From contig NZ_CP050145.1 of NCBI RefSeq assembly GCF_016767715.1, positions 2,790,001-2,854,000 on the forward strand: a DNA stretch of 64,000 nucleotides, read 5' to 3'. The notes under the pieces were generated by a model that saw only the letters and a program-made list of their open reading frames with translations, was not told the DNA's origin and did not search any database. Both the position numbers and the translations under genes were made by a program. The stretch comes from Mycobacteroides chelonae. GTDB lineage: Bacteria > Actinomycetota > Actinomycetes > Mycobacteriales > Mycobacteriaceae. Positions 26,456 through 34,986 of the stretch are shown here, piece by piece. Positions within the stretch are counted from its first letter, which is position 1, and the number at the start of each line of letters is the position of its first letter.

Positions 26456-27246
26456 GCGAGATGACCCCACGGTTTGACCCGGGCACCTTCGCCCCAGACC
26501 CACGCCCCAGCGCCGTGCACACCATGCTGTTTGCGCAGTTCTGGCTGGAACTCAAGCTGCTACTCCGCAACGGCGAACAGCTGCTGCTCACCATGTTCAT
26601 CCCGATCACCCTGCTCATCGGACTGACGCTGCTGCCGCTGGGCCAGTTCCCCGGCTCGCGTACCGACATTTTCGTGCCCGCCATCATGGCGCTCGCGGTC
26701 ATCTCCACCGCCTTCACGGGACAGGCCATCGCCGTCGGGTTCGACCGCCGCTATGGTGCGCTGAAACGCCTGGGCGCCACGGCATTACCCGTGTGGGGCA
26801 TCATCGCAGGCAAGGCACTCGCCGTCGTCACGGTGGTGGTCCTGCAGGCCGCGGTCATCGGCGCCATTGGTGCCACGCTGGGCTGGCGCCCGCATCCGGT
26901 CGGACTACTGCTCGGCGCGGTAGCCATCGCTCTCGGCACCGCGACGTTCGCGGCGATGGGACTGCTCCTCGGCGGCACACTGCGCGCGGAAATCGTGCTC
27001 GCCCTGGCGAATCTGCTGTGGTTCATCTTCGCCGGGCTCGGGGCGTTGACCCTGGAGGACGGTCGCACCACCGACGCGATCCCCCACGCCGTGGTGCTCT
27101 TGGCGCGGCTGTCTCCCTCGGGTGCGCTCTCGGAGGCACTGGCCGCCGCGATGACGCTGTCGGTGGACTGGTTCGCGATCGCCGTGCTCGCGGCGTGGGG
27201 CTCGCTCGCCGGATACGGTGCGCTGCGCTGGTTCCGATTCACCTGA
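26452..27246 (+). CDS. ABC exporter permease
   Basis: 264-residue ABC-2 type membrane protein (Rv1457c position) with six hydrophobic segments (about 38-60, 78-100, 117-140, 150-172, 178-198, 236-256). The ATG at 26452 overlaps the ATPase stop (ATGA); the longer open frame from 26044 is antisense-like noise within the ATPase. It forms a DrrB-like exporter with the preceding ATPase; the cargo is unknown. In M. tuberculosis the next gene is ctaA; here an islet intervenes. Confidence 0.9.
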
Positions 27247-27284
27247 GCCGATGAGATTGTGGCTTACCACCGGTCTATATCGGT

Positions 27285-27944
27285 ATGTCCCATGCCAAGT
27301 CCCTGCCCCCGATTGTTTCCCGTAACGAGTGGCTCGAAGCGAGCGCCGAGTTGTTGGTTCACGAGAAGGCCGCAACGCGGACCCTCGACAATCTGGCCGC
27401 GCGGCGTCGCCGGATGCCGATGGTCGCGATGCCCGGCGGGTACACGTTCACCGGCCCCGGTGGCGAGCTGTCGCTGCCGGATCTGTTCGACGGGCGCGAC
27501 CAGCTCATCGTGTACCAGTTCATGGACAACGGTGCCGATGACTTCTGTTCCGGGTGCGCCTCGGTATGCGACAACATCGGCAGGCACGAGCATCTGAACG
27601 CCCGCGGTACCAGCTTCGCGGTGGTGTCCAACATGCCGTATGCACAAATCAACGCCTTGAAGCACCGCATGCAGTGGTCGTTCCCGTTCGTGTCGTCCCG
27701 TGAGACGACATTCGCCGAGGATTGCGGCGCAGGGAGCGGATTTGGCATCAGCGTGTTTCTTCGCGACGGCGACAGTGTGTACCAGACCTACTTCAGTACA
27801 GACCGGGGCGGGGACAAGATGCGCCTGGATTTTATGCTGCTCGACCTCACACCCTATGGCCGTCAAAAAGATTGGGAGGACTCACCCGACGGCTGGCCGC
27901 AGACGCCGCCGTATCAGTGGTGGCACTTGCACGACGAGTACTAG
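27285..27944 (+). CDS. DUF899 thioredoxin-like protein
   Basis: 219-residue DUF899 family protein with a thioredoxin-like fold. Characteristic N-terminal SRNEWLEASAELLVHEKA and the RRRRMPMV region; the core motif DDFCSGCASVCDNIG near 86-100 contains three cysteines in a CxxC-x3-C arrangement; the C-terminus ends QWWHLHDEY as usual. No signal peptide. Members are predicted oxidoreductases with no established substrate. First gene of the islet between the exporter and ctaA, 38 bases after the permease. Confidence 0.88.
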   Translation: MSHAKSLPPIVSRNEWLEASAELLVHEKAATRTLDNLAARRRRMPMVAMPGGYTFTGPGGELSLPDLFDGRDQLIVYQFMDNGADDFCSGCASVCDNIGRHEHLNARGTSFAVVSNMPYAQINALKHRMQWSFPFVSSRETTFAEDCGAGSGFGISVFLRDGDSVYQTYFSTDRGGDKMRLDFMLLDLTPYGRQKDWEDSPDGWPQTPPYQWWHLHDEY

Positions 27945-27955
27945 CAAAGACCCCG

Positions 27956-27961
27956 TACGCT
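27956..27961 (+). promoter_or_regulatory. -10 box TACGCT, leaderless promoter
   Basis: TACGCT with six bases to the ATG at 27968, inside the 23-base gap after the DUF899 gene. It suggests the NTF2-like gene has its own leaderless transcript. Confidence 0.5.
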
Positions 27962-27967
27962 CCCCCT

Positions 27968-28411
27968 ATGGCGGATATTGCGGTCGCCCTCGACCGCTTC
28001 GTGGCTGCGTTCAACACCAATGATCTGGACCTGGTGATGGAACATTTCGCCGAGGACGCCGAGTACCTGCCGGGCGATGGATCCCGGCATGTCGGCTTGG
28101 CCGCCATCCGTCGTGAATTCGAACCGCAGTTCACAGGCGCCTACGGTGCCATGACATTCGACGAGCACGACCGGCTGATCGATCAGTCCGCACGCAAGGC
28201 GACCATTCGGTGGACATGCCGTCACGACATCCGCGCACGCCAGTCCCGGAGCCGGCTGCTTGGTGCGGCGACTCGCCTGGCGGCCGTTGCCGTCCCGCGT
28301 TTCGGGTGGGAAGGCTTGGACGTCTTCCACTTCGACGCGGACGGGAAGATCACCGGCAAGTACTCGTATTCCAATTACGTACTACCCAGGATCAGTCGGC
28401 GGCTCGGCTAG
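27968..28411 (+). CDS. NTF2-like/SnoaL-type protein
   Basis: 147-residue small cone-shaped-fold protein of the nuclear transport factor 2/SnoaL type (DRFVAAFNTNDLDLVMEHFAEDAEY at the N-terminus, read as two parts; LDVFHFDADGKITGKYSY near the C-terminus). Such proteins are isomerases, hydrolases, dehydratases or binding proteins; catalytic residues cannot be assigned. It is convergent with the TetR gene. The open frame extends further upstream in the DUF899 gene, but the start at 27968 fits both the family and the promoter. Confidence 0.8.
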   Translation: MADIAVALDRFVAAFNTNDLDLVMEHFAEDAEYLPGDGSRHVGLAAIRREFEPQFTGAYGAMTFDEHDRLIDQSARKATIRWTCRHDIRARQSRSRLLGAATRLAAVAVPRFGWEGLDVFHFDADGKITGKYSYSNYVLPRISRRLG

Positions 28412-28446
28412 CCGTCGGATCTGCCCGGCGTGCCGATGACTCGCTC

Positions 28447-29010
28447 TCAGCGGGGAGCCGCCCGCAATGCCCGGTACGCCGCCCGGCCGACGATATCCGC
28501 CAGGTCCGTTGCGGACCATCGCGGGTCAGGACCGAGCATCAACCGTATGGCTCCCTCGCTGATTGCCATGAGTGTTTCAACCAGCGGGGGCATGACGAAA
28601 TCGACATCGCGGACCTGCCACCGCTGCAGCAGGGGTCGCATGACTTCGCAGATCTGCGCCCGAATCTGCGCCCGGCCCTGCGAAATAGCCTCTGCAAGCA
28701 CGGGATCTGACTGCGCTGCCGCGATGATCTGCCACGAGGCAGGGCGCGCGGCAACGTCGCCCAACAGAGCTGCGAATCCGTCCACGAACATCTGCTCAAC
28801 AGAGCCCGTCCGCTGTGGCGGAAGGATGGCACGCAAGCTGGTGAGAGCCAGCCGCGTCTCGCGTTCCAGCAGTTGCGTCAGTACCTCACTTCGCCCGTTG
28901 TAGCACGCATACACAACGGGGCGAGTGACGCCCATGCGCGTGGCGATGGCAGCCATCGTCACATTCGCCACGCCCTGTTCAGCGGTGATCTGCAGGGCCG
29001 TATCCAGCAC
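28447..29010 (-). CDS. TetR-family regulator of the islet
   Basis: 187-residue TetR regulator. HTH at about 8-47 (ITAEQGVANVTMAAIATRMG, VTRPVVYACYNGRSEVLTQL) and a helical C-terminal domain of the TetR_C type. The only usable start in frame is GTG at 29010, although the codons just upstream (…GPERRRAQ) look like the usual TetR N-terminal arm; the next stop is 84 nt up with no start codon between. A GGAGAGG lies 11 bases before the GTG. Same direction as mpaB and the small membrane gene, so it probably regulates them; candidate operators lie before mpaB. Confidence 0.85.
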   Translation of the reverse strand: MLDTALQITAEQGVANVTMAAIATRMGVTRPVVYACYNGRSEVLTQLLERETRLALTSLRAILPPQRTGSVEQMFVDGFAALLGDVAARPASWQIIAAAQSDPVLAEAISQGRAQIRAQICEVMRPLLQRWQVRDVDFVMPPLVETLMAISEGAIRLMLGPDPRWSATDLADIVGRAAYRALRAAPR

Positions 29011-29109
29011 CTGCGCCCGCCGCCTCTCCGGTCCGAGATGTTCGGCCCGGGCACGCGAATTCGTCGAGGCTGGCGGCGCAGTGACGGTGTCCTCCTACGA
29101 CTGGCCCGG

Positions 29110-29325
29110 CTACTGCAGATACACGTTGGCGATGATAAGCACCGGCCAGGCGACAATTTCTCCCAGCATAGAGAAGAGCTTGTCCAATCCGGTGAGTTGT
29201 TCAAAGTGGTCACGGTGGGTCATTGCCCAAATCAACCCGATCACCACATACGGCAAACCGATGACGATCACCAGGTAGACGAGCTGGCGGATGCTGAGGC
29301 GACGGTCGAGCAGGTCCTTGATCAT
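29110..29325 (-). CDS. Small two-TM membrane protein
   Basis: 71-residue hydrophobic protein with two predicted membrane helices (about 14-35 and 50-69), a charged N-terminus (MIKDLLDRRLS) and a short loop (THRDHFEQLTGL). No family recognised. ATG with GAAGGAAA seven bases upstream, 18 bases after the oxygenase stop, so likely translated from the same mRNA. Perhaps a membrane partner of the oxygenase (inference). Confidence 0.7.
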   Translation of the reverse strand: MIKDLLDRRLSIRQLVYLVIVIGLPYVVIGLIWAMTHRDHFEQLTGLDKLFSMLGEIVAWPVLIIANVYLQ

Positions 29326-29343
29326 GGTGTGTTTCCTTCTGAA

Positions 29344-30418
29344 TCATCCAACGGTGCCGAGAATCGGCTCGGACTCTCTAATTCCCTCGTCGCTGGGAGC
29401 CTGTCCCTCTCCGAACACGCGGGTTCGCTGCCGTTCCCGGAGTTCGTGGTGCGCCCGACTGGGAATCTCATAGCCGTAAAGTTCCTGCGCCTCCCTGGGC
29501 GTCATGGTGATCGAGCTTCTCGGCGGTACCGAGAGCAGAACGCGTGCGCCGATGGGCACGGTGGCAGGTGAGATCAGCCGCAGCAGGATCAACTGCAGCC
29601 GCTTGCTCATGCTGATCGCCGCGAAGGCGGCACTTATCGGTGGCACGATCACCGCGTCGAGCAGGGGGGGCAACGCTTAGCCCGGCCATCTCCCGCATCC
29701 ACCGAGGCATGGTCGCCAAGGTGCCCCGGCGCAAAAACCATGTGATCACCTTGGTGAACGGCCGCAACAGCAGTGGCATCGGTGGCAGCATCACCTCGGC
29801 GCTGAGCAAGTGCCGCATCGCCTGCCGGGCGATATCAGAGCCGATGAGCTGTGGCCGCATCTTTTCGAAGTACTGGCCTATCCCCTCACGCGTTCGGGGG
29901 ATATCGCCCGGGTCGCACGTCTGCAATTCCGCCGCGCGGGCGCATTCACTCAAGAACTGCGCTTCGTCCTCGTCAGAAAGCCGCCCTGGGCCGTACTTCT
30001 CATAGGCGAGCAGAATCGAATGCCAGGCCGTGAGGTGGATCCACAACTGGGAATCGGGATTGTTCGCGTCGTAGTTCTCACCGGTGACCGGGTCGACGCC
30101 AATGGCCTTGGAATGAATCTTGACCAGGACATCTGCCGCTTTGGCTGTTGACCTGCTGTCATCGAAGGCAACCATCGCGAAGTACCGCAAGGTTCGGTCG
30201 TAACGAGTCCGGGGCCGTGAATAGATCTCATGTGTCTTGTCCACGGCGGCAATCAATCCGGGATCAAGTTCCTCGATCACCACGGCGCGCTGAAATCCAA
30301 TGGACAGCGACGTCGGGTAGCTCCACACACGCCACGACACCGATTCGGGACCAAAGAAGCCGTAGTCCTCAGCAAGTTCAACCTTCGGTAGTGACAGCCA
30401 CTCCCTGATCACACTCAC
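29344..30418 (-). pseudogene. DUF2236/MpaB-type oxygenase, frameshifted
   Basis: Encodes a heme-dependent oxygenase-like protein of the DUF2236 (MpaB/rubber oxygenase) family. Residues 1-250 are intact, with the conserved region WIHLTAWHSIL near 124-134. At a run of seven Cs on the coding strand (29664-29670) the frame shifts by one: the first frame continues as Arg-rich nonsense to 29468, while the family-like C-terminus (LLDAVIVPPISAAFAAISM ... PREAQELYGYEIP) is in the next frame to 29344. Removing one C gives a continuous 357-residue protein. It may be inactivated, phase-variable, or a sequencing error. GTG start with GGGAGC upstream. Confidence 0.85.
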
Positions 30419-30442
30419 AGGCCCGCTCCCTCTGCGCCAGTA

Positions 30443-30461
30443 TTCCTACGAGGTGTAGGAA
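30443..30461. promoter_or_regulatory. Operator-like palindrome 1 (CTAC-N5-GTAG)
   Basis: TTCCTAC-GAGGT-GTAGGAA, perfect 7-bp arms, 25 bases upstream of the mpaB start. The first and strongest of three copies of the motif between mpaB and ctaA. Confidence 0.55.
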
Positions 30462-30465
30462 TTTT

Positions 30466-30479
30466 CTACACAGCGTAGG
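30466..30479. promoter_or_regulatory. Operator-like palindrome 2 (CTAC-N5-GTAG)
   Basis: CTAC-ACAGC-GTAGG, centred 20 bp from palindrome 1, which is about two helical turns, as expected for two dimers on one DNA face. The arms are shorter than in copy 1. Confidence 0.45.
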
Positions 30480-30572
30480 ATTCATCACCCGATCGCTTAC
30501 GTCAGGGGGCAAAGCGTCAACCAACCGACCTATTCGCCTCAACCCTGCGCTCAGACGGAACCCGCAGCGATT

Positions 30573-30587
30573 ACTACAAGGCGTAGT
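30573..30587. promoter_or_regulatory. Operator-like palindrome 3 in the ctaA promoter
   Basis: ACTAC-AAGGC-GTAGT, perfect 5-bp arms, ending 12 bases before the ctaA -10 box and thus over its -35 region. The same CTAC-N5-GTAG core as the two copies near mpaB. Confidence 0.5.
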
Positions 30588-30598
30588 TGGCGGTGACA

Positions 30599-30604
30599 TA
30601 GACT
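30599..30604 (+). promoter_or_regulatory. -10 box TAGACT, leaderless promoter of ctaA
   Basis: TAGACT followed by six bases and the GTG at 30611, the exact leaderless spacing. Confidence 0.6.
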
Positions 30605-30610
30605 CATCGC

Positions 30611-31597
30611 GTGCTATATCGGGCGTTCTTGCGGGTAGTCGATCTACTGCCGATGCCGAGCCTGCGGACGCAGCGCCTCATCGCCACGGCGGTCGTGCTG
30701 ACCCAGGGCGGAATTGCCGTGACCGGCGCCGTAGTTCGGGTCACCGCCTCCGGCCTGGGCTGCCCCACCTGGCCACAGTGCTTCCCGGGGAGCTTCACCC
30801 CCGTCGCCGTCGCCGAAGTGCCGCGCATCCACCAGGCCGTCGAATTCGGCAACCGGATGATCAGCTTCCTGGTCGTGATCACCGCCGCGTTGGCAGTACT
30901 CGCCGTGACACGCGCACGGCGCCGGCGCGAGGTCCTCATCTATGCCTGGCTGATGCCGGCCTCGACGGTCCTGCAGGCAGTCATCGGTGGCATCACCGTA
31001 CTGACCGGCCTGTTGTGGTGGACCGTCGCGATCCACCTGCTGGTATCGATGGGCATGGTGTGGCTGGCGACGCTGCTCTACGTGAAAATCGGTGAGCCCG
31101 ATGTCGTTTCGGATTTCCCCATGGTGCCGCCGCCGCCCGGCCCGCTGCGCCGGCTGACAGCGCTCATCGGTGTGACACTGGCCGCGGTCCTGGTCGCCGG
31201 AACGCTGGTGACCGGAGCAGGACCACATGCCGGCGATAAAAGCGTCACCCGCGTGGTGCCCCGATTGCAGGTCGAGATCACCACACTGGTGCATCTACAC
31301 GGCACACTGCTCATCGCCTACCTGGCATTGCTGCTGGGGCTGGGATTCGGACTGGCAGCCGTCGGTGTGACCAGACCCATCTGGGCGCGCTTCACGGTGC
31401 TGGCGGCCCTCACACTGACCCAGAGCCTCGTGGGCGTCGTGCAGTTCTACACGGGTGTGCCCGCGGTGCTCGTCGCCGTCCACGTCGCAGGTGCGGCCGC
31501 ATGCACAGCAGCGACCGCCGCGCTGTGGGCGGCGCTGACCTCCCCGGCGCTAGCCGCGTCGGCGCTGCCCAAGCGGGCCCAGGCCCAGGCGCTCTAA
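30611..31597 (+). CDS. ctaA: Heme A synthase CtaA
   Basis: 328-residue COX15/CtaA membrane protein (Rv1456c position) converting heme O to heme A for cytochrome aa3 oxidase. Eight hydrophobic segments; heme-ligand-type motifs VTASGLGCPTWPQCFPG near 41-57, VPRIHQAVEFGNR near 69-81 and VHLHGTLL in the second half. GTG start at the leaderless position. Its 3' end overlaps the convergent ATP-grasp gene by 48 nt. ctaB, the preceding enzyme of the pathway, lies about 2 kb away. Confidence 0.93.
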   Translation: MLYRAFLRVVDLLPMPSLRTQRLIATAVVLTQGGIAVTGAVVRVTASGLGCPTWPQCFPGSFTPVAVAEVPRIHQAVEFGNRMISFLVVITAALAVLAVTRARRRREVLIYAWLMPASTVLQAVIGGITVLTGLLWWTVAIHLLVSMGMVWLATLLYVKIGEPDVVSDFPMVPPPPGPLRRLTALIGVTLAAVLVAGTLVTGAGPHAGDKSVTRVVPRLQVEITTLVHLHGTLLIAYLALLLGLGFGLAAVGVTRPIWARFTVLAALTLTQSLVGVVQFYTGVPAVLVAVHVAGAAACTAATAALWAALTSPALAASALPKRAQAQAL

Positions 31598-32515
31598 CGC
31601 GTCCTCGACACCGATCACAAACTTTCGTTGCGCCAGGTCGCGCTCCTCGGTCTCCAGCTGACGCCAGCCCAGAGACGGCTCGACCAGTTCCAGCTCCAGT
31701 AGCCGTGGGTCATCGTCGTGCACACCGCCGATGACATCGACTCGCGCGTACAGCAGCTCAGTCATCGCGACACCGGATTTCGTGGCCGCCGCGGCAAGCG
31801 CCGAGGCACCGAACTTCCACAACGCCGCCGACGGCCTCACCGGCGCCAGACGCTCGGAGTGGAACAGACCCGACTCGTCGACCTCGGCGGCGTCACCCGG
31901 CGGAGGCAGCAACGCCCCTTTGGTAAACGCGTGGGACGGTTCGCCGTTGAGAAAGACCAATGCCGTCTCGCCGTGCGTGTCGACGCGCGGGTCGTAGGGC
32001 TGGATGAGCACCGTGCGGCCCTCATCGTGCAGCGCCTCGGCATGGTTACGCGCAGCCTCCGGGCACGTGAAGCGCCCCGCGCCACGCGATCCACCGGCCA
32101 CCGCGGGCTTGATCACCAGTTCGCCGTCGGGCAGCACGACGGGCTCATCAGGCGCGAAGAAAGTACTAGGAACCGTCGAGATACCAGCTGCGGCAAGATC
32201 ATTCAGATAGCGCTTATCGGTGTTCCAGCGCACTACCGACAGCGGGTTGAGCACATTGGGCACAGATCCGGCCCACCGCAGGAATTCATCCAGGCGTTCG
32301 GGATAGTCCCAGGTAGCACGCAGGATCACCAGGTCTGCCTGTGCGGCCTCAGGGTCATCCCAGGACAGCCACCGGGCGTGCAGGTCGCGAACACGCAGCG
32401 CGGCAACAAGTTCAGCGTCGTCACCGTCACCGGAGACGAGTTGTGGGCAACCGGCCAGAACGATGCGCGGATGGAAGATATCCGGCCGTCCCAGCCTTAC
32501 GTCCGGGCGACCCAC
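31550..32515 (-). CDS. ATP-grasp domain protein
   Basis: 321-residue ATP-grasp protein related to RimK/glutathione synthase-type ligases. Features: an N-terminal pre-ATP-grasp Rossmann-like part, then ELVIKPAVAGGSRGAGRF near residue 133-150 (ATP-binding glycine-rich loop), VLIQPYDPRVDTHGETALVF and the Mg-binding LLELELVEPSLGW near the end. The ligase substrates are unknown. The GTG at 32515 is chosen as the furthest plausible start that does not run far into the preceding gene, with which it overlaps by 19 nt; the start is uncertain. The 3' end overlaps ctaA. Confidence 0.82.
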   Translation of the reverse strand: MGRPDVRLGRPDIFHPRIVLAGCPQLVSGDGDDAELVAALRVRDLHARWLSWDDPEAAQADLVILRATWDYPERLDEFLRWAGSVPNVLNPLSVVRWNTDKRYLNDLAAAGISTVPSTFFAPDEPVVLPDGELVIKPAVAGGSRGAGRFTCPEAARNHAEALHDEGRTVLIQPYDPRVDTHGETALVFLNGEPSHAFTKGALLPPPGDAAEVDESGLFHSERLAPVRPSAALWKFGASALAAAATKSGVAMTELLYARVDVIGGVHDDDPRLLELELVEPSLGWRQLETEERDLAQRKFVIGVEDALERLGLGPLGQRRRG

Positions 32516-32820
32516 CCGGCCATCTTCTTGGCGTGACCCGGTGCCGGGTTGGCGGTGCTGACCAATTCGCGGTCCCATTCCTCAACGGGCTCGATGCCTT
32601 CGACTGCCGCCACGGCAGCATGCGCGGTGGCGATGTCGGCAACCACCTGATCACCCAGGATCCCGTCGGCACCGACCAGCGTGATCCGGACGCCGGCCTG
32701 CCCGATGGGCTGCAACACGGCCTTGGTGGGCATGTGATGCGCCTTCACGAACGCGGTCAGCGCACAGTGCACGGTCGACGGAACGGACACCTTCGCGTCT
32801 GGCTGGGCTTCGTCGGTCAT
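32497..32820 (-). CDS. Conserved small protein, function unknown
   Basis: 107-residue acidic protein (MTDEAQPDAKVSVPST) with alternating helix/strand pattern and one cysteine; ends in KKMAGWVART. No family recognised. The ATG at 32820 is supported by a TACGCT box exactly 7 nt upstream; the longer open frame to 32973 is antisense to qor. It overlaps the ATP-grasp gene by 19 nt and is divergent from qor with only 34 bases between starts, so the promoters are back to back. Function cannot be named. Confidence 0.75.
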   Translation of the reverse strand: MTDEAQPDAKVSVPSTVHCALTAFVKAHHMPTKAVLQPIGQAGVRITLVGADGILGDQVVADIATAHAAVAAVEGIEPVEEWDRELVSTANPAPGHAKKMAGWVART

Positions 32821-32826
32821 ATGTAG

Positions 32827-32832
32827 AGCGTA
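32827..32832 (-). promoter_or_regulatory. -10 box TACGCT, leaderless promoter
   Basis: Minus-strand TACGCT with six bases to the ATG at 32820. It supports the short 107-residue start. Confidence 0.55.
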
Positions 32833-32854
32833 CGTGGCCTGGATACTGGTACCC

Positions 32855-33832
32855 ATGCGCGCCATCGAAGTGCCGGTGACCGGCGGACCCGAAGTGCTCA
32901 CCCTCGTCGAAAAGACAGCTCCGACACCGGGCCCCGGCGAGGTGCTCATCGACGTCGATGCGGTGGGGGTCAACTTCCGCGATATCTATCTACGCAACGG
33001 CAGCTACGCCGCCCCGCTCCCCCACATTCCGGGATCCGAGGTCACCGGAGTGGTAAGCGCGGTGGGCGAGGGTGTCGGAAACCTTGCCCCAGGCGACCGG
33101 GTCGCCAGCCCCGTGGCCGCCTGGGGGTACGCCGAATCGACCACCGCACCAGCCGATTACACCGCAAAGGTGCCCGAGGGCCTGTCATCGGAGGTTGCCG
33201 CGAGCGCCCTGCTTCAAGGCATCACCGCCCATTACCTGCTCACCTCGGTGTACCCCGTCGCCGCCGGTGACACCGTGCTGGTGCACGCCGGCGCCGGCGG
33301 TATGGGTCTATTGCTAACCCAATGGGCGAGCCATCGCGGCGTCAGGGTCATCACCACCGTGTCGAGCGAGGCCAAGGAGAAGCTGTCCCGCGCGGCTGGC
33401 GCCACCGAGGTGCTGTCCTATCCCGATCCCGCGGATCCGGCGGAGGTCGCCTCACGAATCCTGGAATTGACCTCGGGTGAGGGCGTGGCGGTCGCCTACG
33501 ACGGCGTCGGCAAGTCGACCTTCGAGGCAAGCCTGGCGGCAGTCCGGGTGCGTGGCCTGATCGCCCTCTACGGGGCGGCCAGTGGCCAGGTACCGCCCTT
33601 CGATCCGCAGCGCCTCACCGCCAAGTCGGCAGTGCTCACCCGCCCGACCATGGGGCATTTCATCCGCACCCCCAAAGAATTCGCCTGGCGCGCCGACGAT
33701 GTCCTGGACCTGGTGTCGCGCGGAACATTGAAGATCACCGTCGGAGCCAGCTATCCGTTGGAGCAAGCCGCCCAGGCCCACATCGCCCTTGAGGCACGCA
33801 AGACCACCGGGTCGGTCGTCCTAGTGCCCTAG
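32855..33832 (+). CDS. qor: Quinone oxidoreductase
   Basis: 325-residue zinc-free MDR-family NADPH:quinone reductase (Rv1454c position). GroES-like N-terminus ([14 protein letters not shown] near 43-56, [11 protein letters not shown]), then the Rossmann motif [18 protein letters not shown] at about 141-158, with no zinc-ligand cysteines. It reduces quinones or enals with NADPH. The ATG at 32855 fits the family start (MRAIEV). The 3' end overlaps ctaB by 12 nt in convergent orientation. Confidence 0.92.
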   Translation: MRAIEVPVTGGPEVLTLVEKTAPTPGPGEVLIDVDAVGVNFRDIYLRNGSYAAPLPHIPGSEVTGVVSAVGEGVGNLAPGDRVASPVAAWGYAESTTAPADYTAKVPEGLSSEVAASALLQGITAHYLLTSVYPVAAGDTVLVHAGAGGMGLLLTQWASHRGVRVITTVSSEAKEKLSRAAGATEVLSYPDPADPAEVASRILELTSGEGVAVAYDGVGKSTFEASLAAVRVRGLIALYGAASGQVPPFDPQRLTAKSAVLTRPTMGHFIRTPKEFAWRADDVLDLVSRGTLKITVGASYPLEQAAQAHIALEARKTTGSVVLVP

Positions 33833-34765
33833 TAGCCCATTACCGAACAGCAGCGGCCAGCCGACCACCGAGTCGACCGCCAGCGCACAGAAGACCACGG
33901 CCAGGTAGTTGTTGGACTGCAAGAACAACCGCAGCGGTTTGATCGGCTGCCCCTTGCGCACACCCGAGTACAGCTGGTGCGCCATCGCCAGGAACCACAC
34001 CCCGGCCAGGAATGCGACCACGGCGTAGATGACACCGGCGGCCAGCACGAGTGCCAGCGTGGCCAGCACCGTCAGCCAGGTGTAGATCAGGATCAGCCGG
34101 GTGACCTTCTCCTCGGTGGCGATCACGGGCAGCATGGGGACGCCCGCAGCCCGGTAGTCCTCCTTGTAGCGCATCGCCAGCGCCCAGGTGTGCGGCGGAG
34201 TCCAGAAAAAGATGATCAGGAACATCACCACGGCCGGCCATTGAATGGTGCCGGTGACCGCCGACCACCCGATCATCACCGGCATGCACCCGGCAGCGCC
34301 GCCCCACACCACGTTCTGCGCGGTGCGGCGCTTGAGCACCAACGTGTAGATGAAGACGTAAAAGGCGATGGTGGCCACGGCGAGCACACCAGACAGCAGG
34401 TTGGCGGTCCACCACAACCAGGCGAACGCTCCGATACCGAGCACGGTCCCGAAGATCAGCGCGTTGCGGGTGGTGACCGATGCGGTGGCCAGGGGCCGGC
34501 GCGCGGTGCGCTTCATGACCTTGTCGATGTCCGCATCGGCCACACAGTTCAGGGTGTTGGCACTGGCCGCGGCCATAATCCCGCCGAGAAGCGTATTCAG
34601 GATGAGCAGCGGATTCACATGCCCGCGTTCGGCGAGCAACATCGCGGGAATCGTGGTGACCAGCAGCAGCTCGATGACCCGCGGCTTGGTCAGGGCCACA
34701 TAGGCGAGGATCGTCGAAAGGAACGGGCCGCGAGCACGCGCGCCTTGCGTCTCTCGCATCCGCAC
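33821..34765 (-). CDS. ctaB: Protoheme IX farnesyltransferase (heme O synthase)
   Basis: 314-residue polytopic UbiA-type prenyltransferase (Rv1451 position) that attaches farnesyl to heme B, the step before CtaA. Motif [20 protein letters not shown] near 72-91 (first Asp-rich site) and a second acidic region in [15 protein letters not shown] near 206-220; about eight membrane segments. The GTG at 34765 has AGGAGGA eight bases upstream (34774-34780), which favours it over the ATG six bases in. Divergent from tkt. Confidence 0.95.
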   Translation of the reverse strand: MRMRETQGARARGPFLSTILAYVALTKPRVIELLLVTTIPAMLLAERGHVNPLLILNTLLGGIMAAASANTLNCVADADIDKVMKRTARRPLATASVTTRNALIFGTVLGIGAFAWLWWTANLLSGVLAVATIAFYVFIYTLVLKRRTAQNVVWGGAAGCMPVMIGWSAVTGTIQWPAVVMFLIIFFWTPPHTWALAMRYKEDYRAAGVPMLPVIATEEKVTRLILIYTWLTVLATLALVLAAGVIYAVVAFLAGVWFLAMAHQLYSGVRKGQPIKPLRLFLQSNNYLAVVFCALAVDSVVGWPLLFGNGLLGH

Positions 34766-34974
34766 CGCGCTGATCCTCCTGGGTAATTAATCCGGTGAGC
34801 CAGCCGACCCGCGACACTGAGCGCTCTACTACAGACGATGGTAGACCGCCAGGGTCGCGCGTCGACAACCAAGGTCGGCCCCCGGAACTGAACAGAGGTT
34901 GTCCGCCACCGGACTATCACATTGCCCAGGAGGCGTGACCCGGCCGTGAGGCAGCGGCGCGAAATCGGCGGCAC

Positions 34975-34980
34975 TACGAT
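34975..34980 (+). promoter_or_regulatory. -10 box TACGAT, leaderless promoter of tkt
   Basis: TACGAT, six bases, then GTG at 34987. It probably starts the whole tkt-tal-zwf-opcA-pgl operon. Confidence 0.6.
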
Positions 34981-34986
34981 GGGCCC

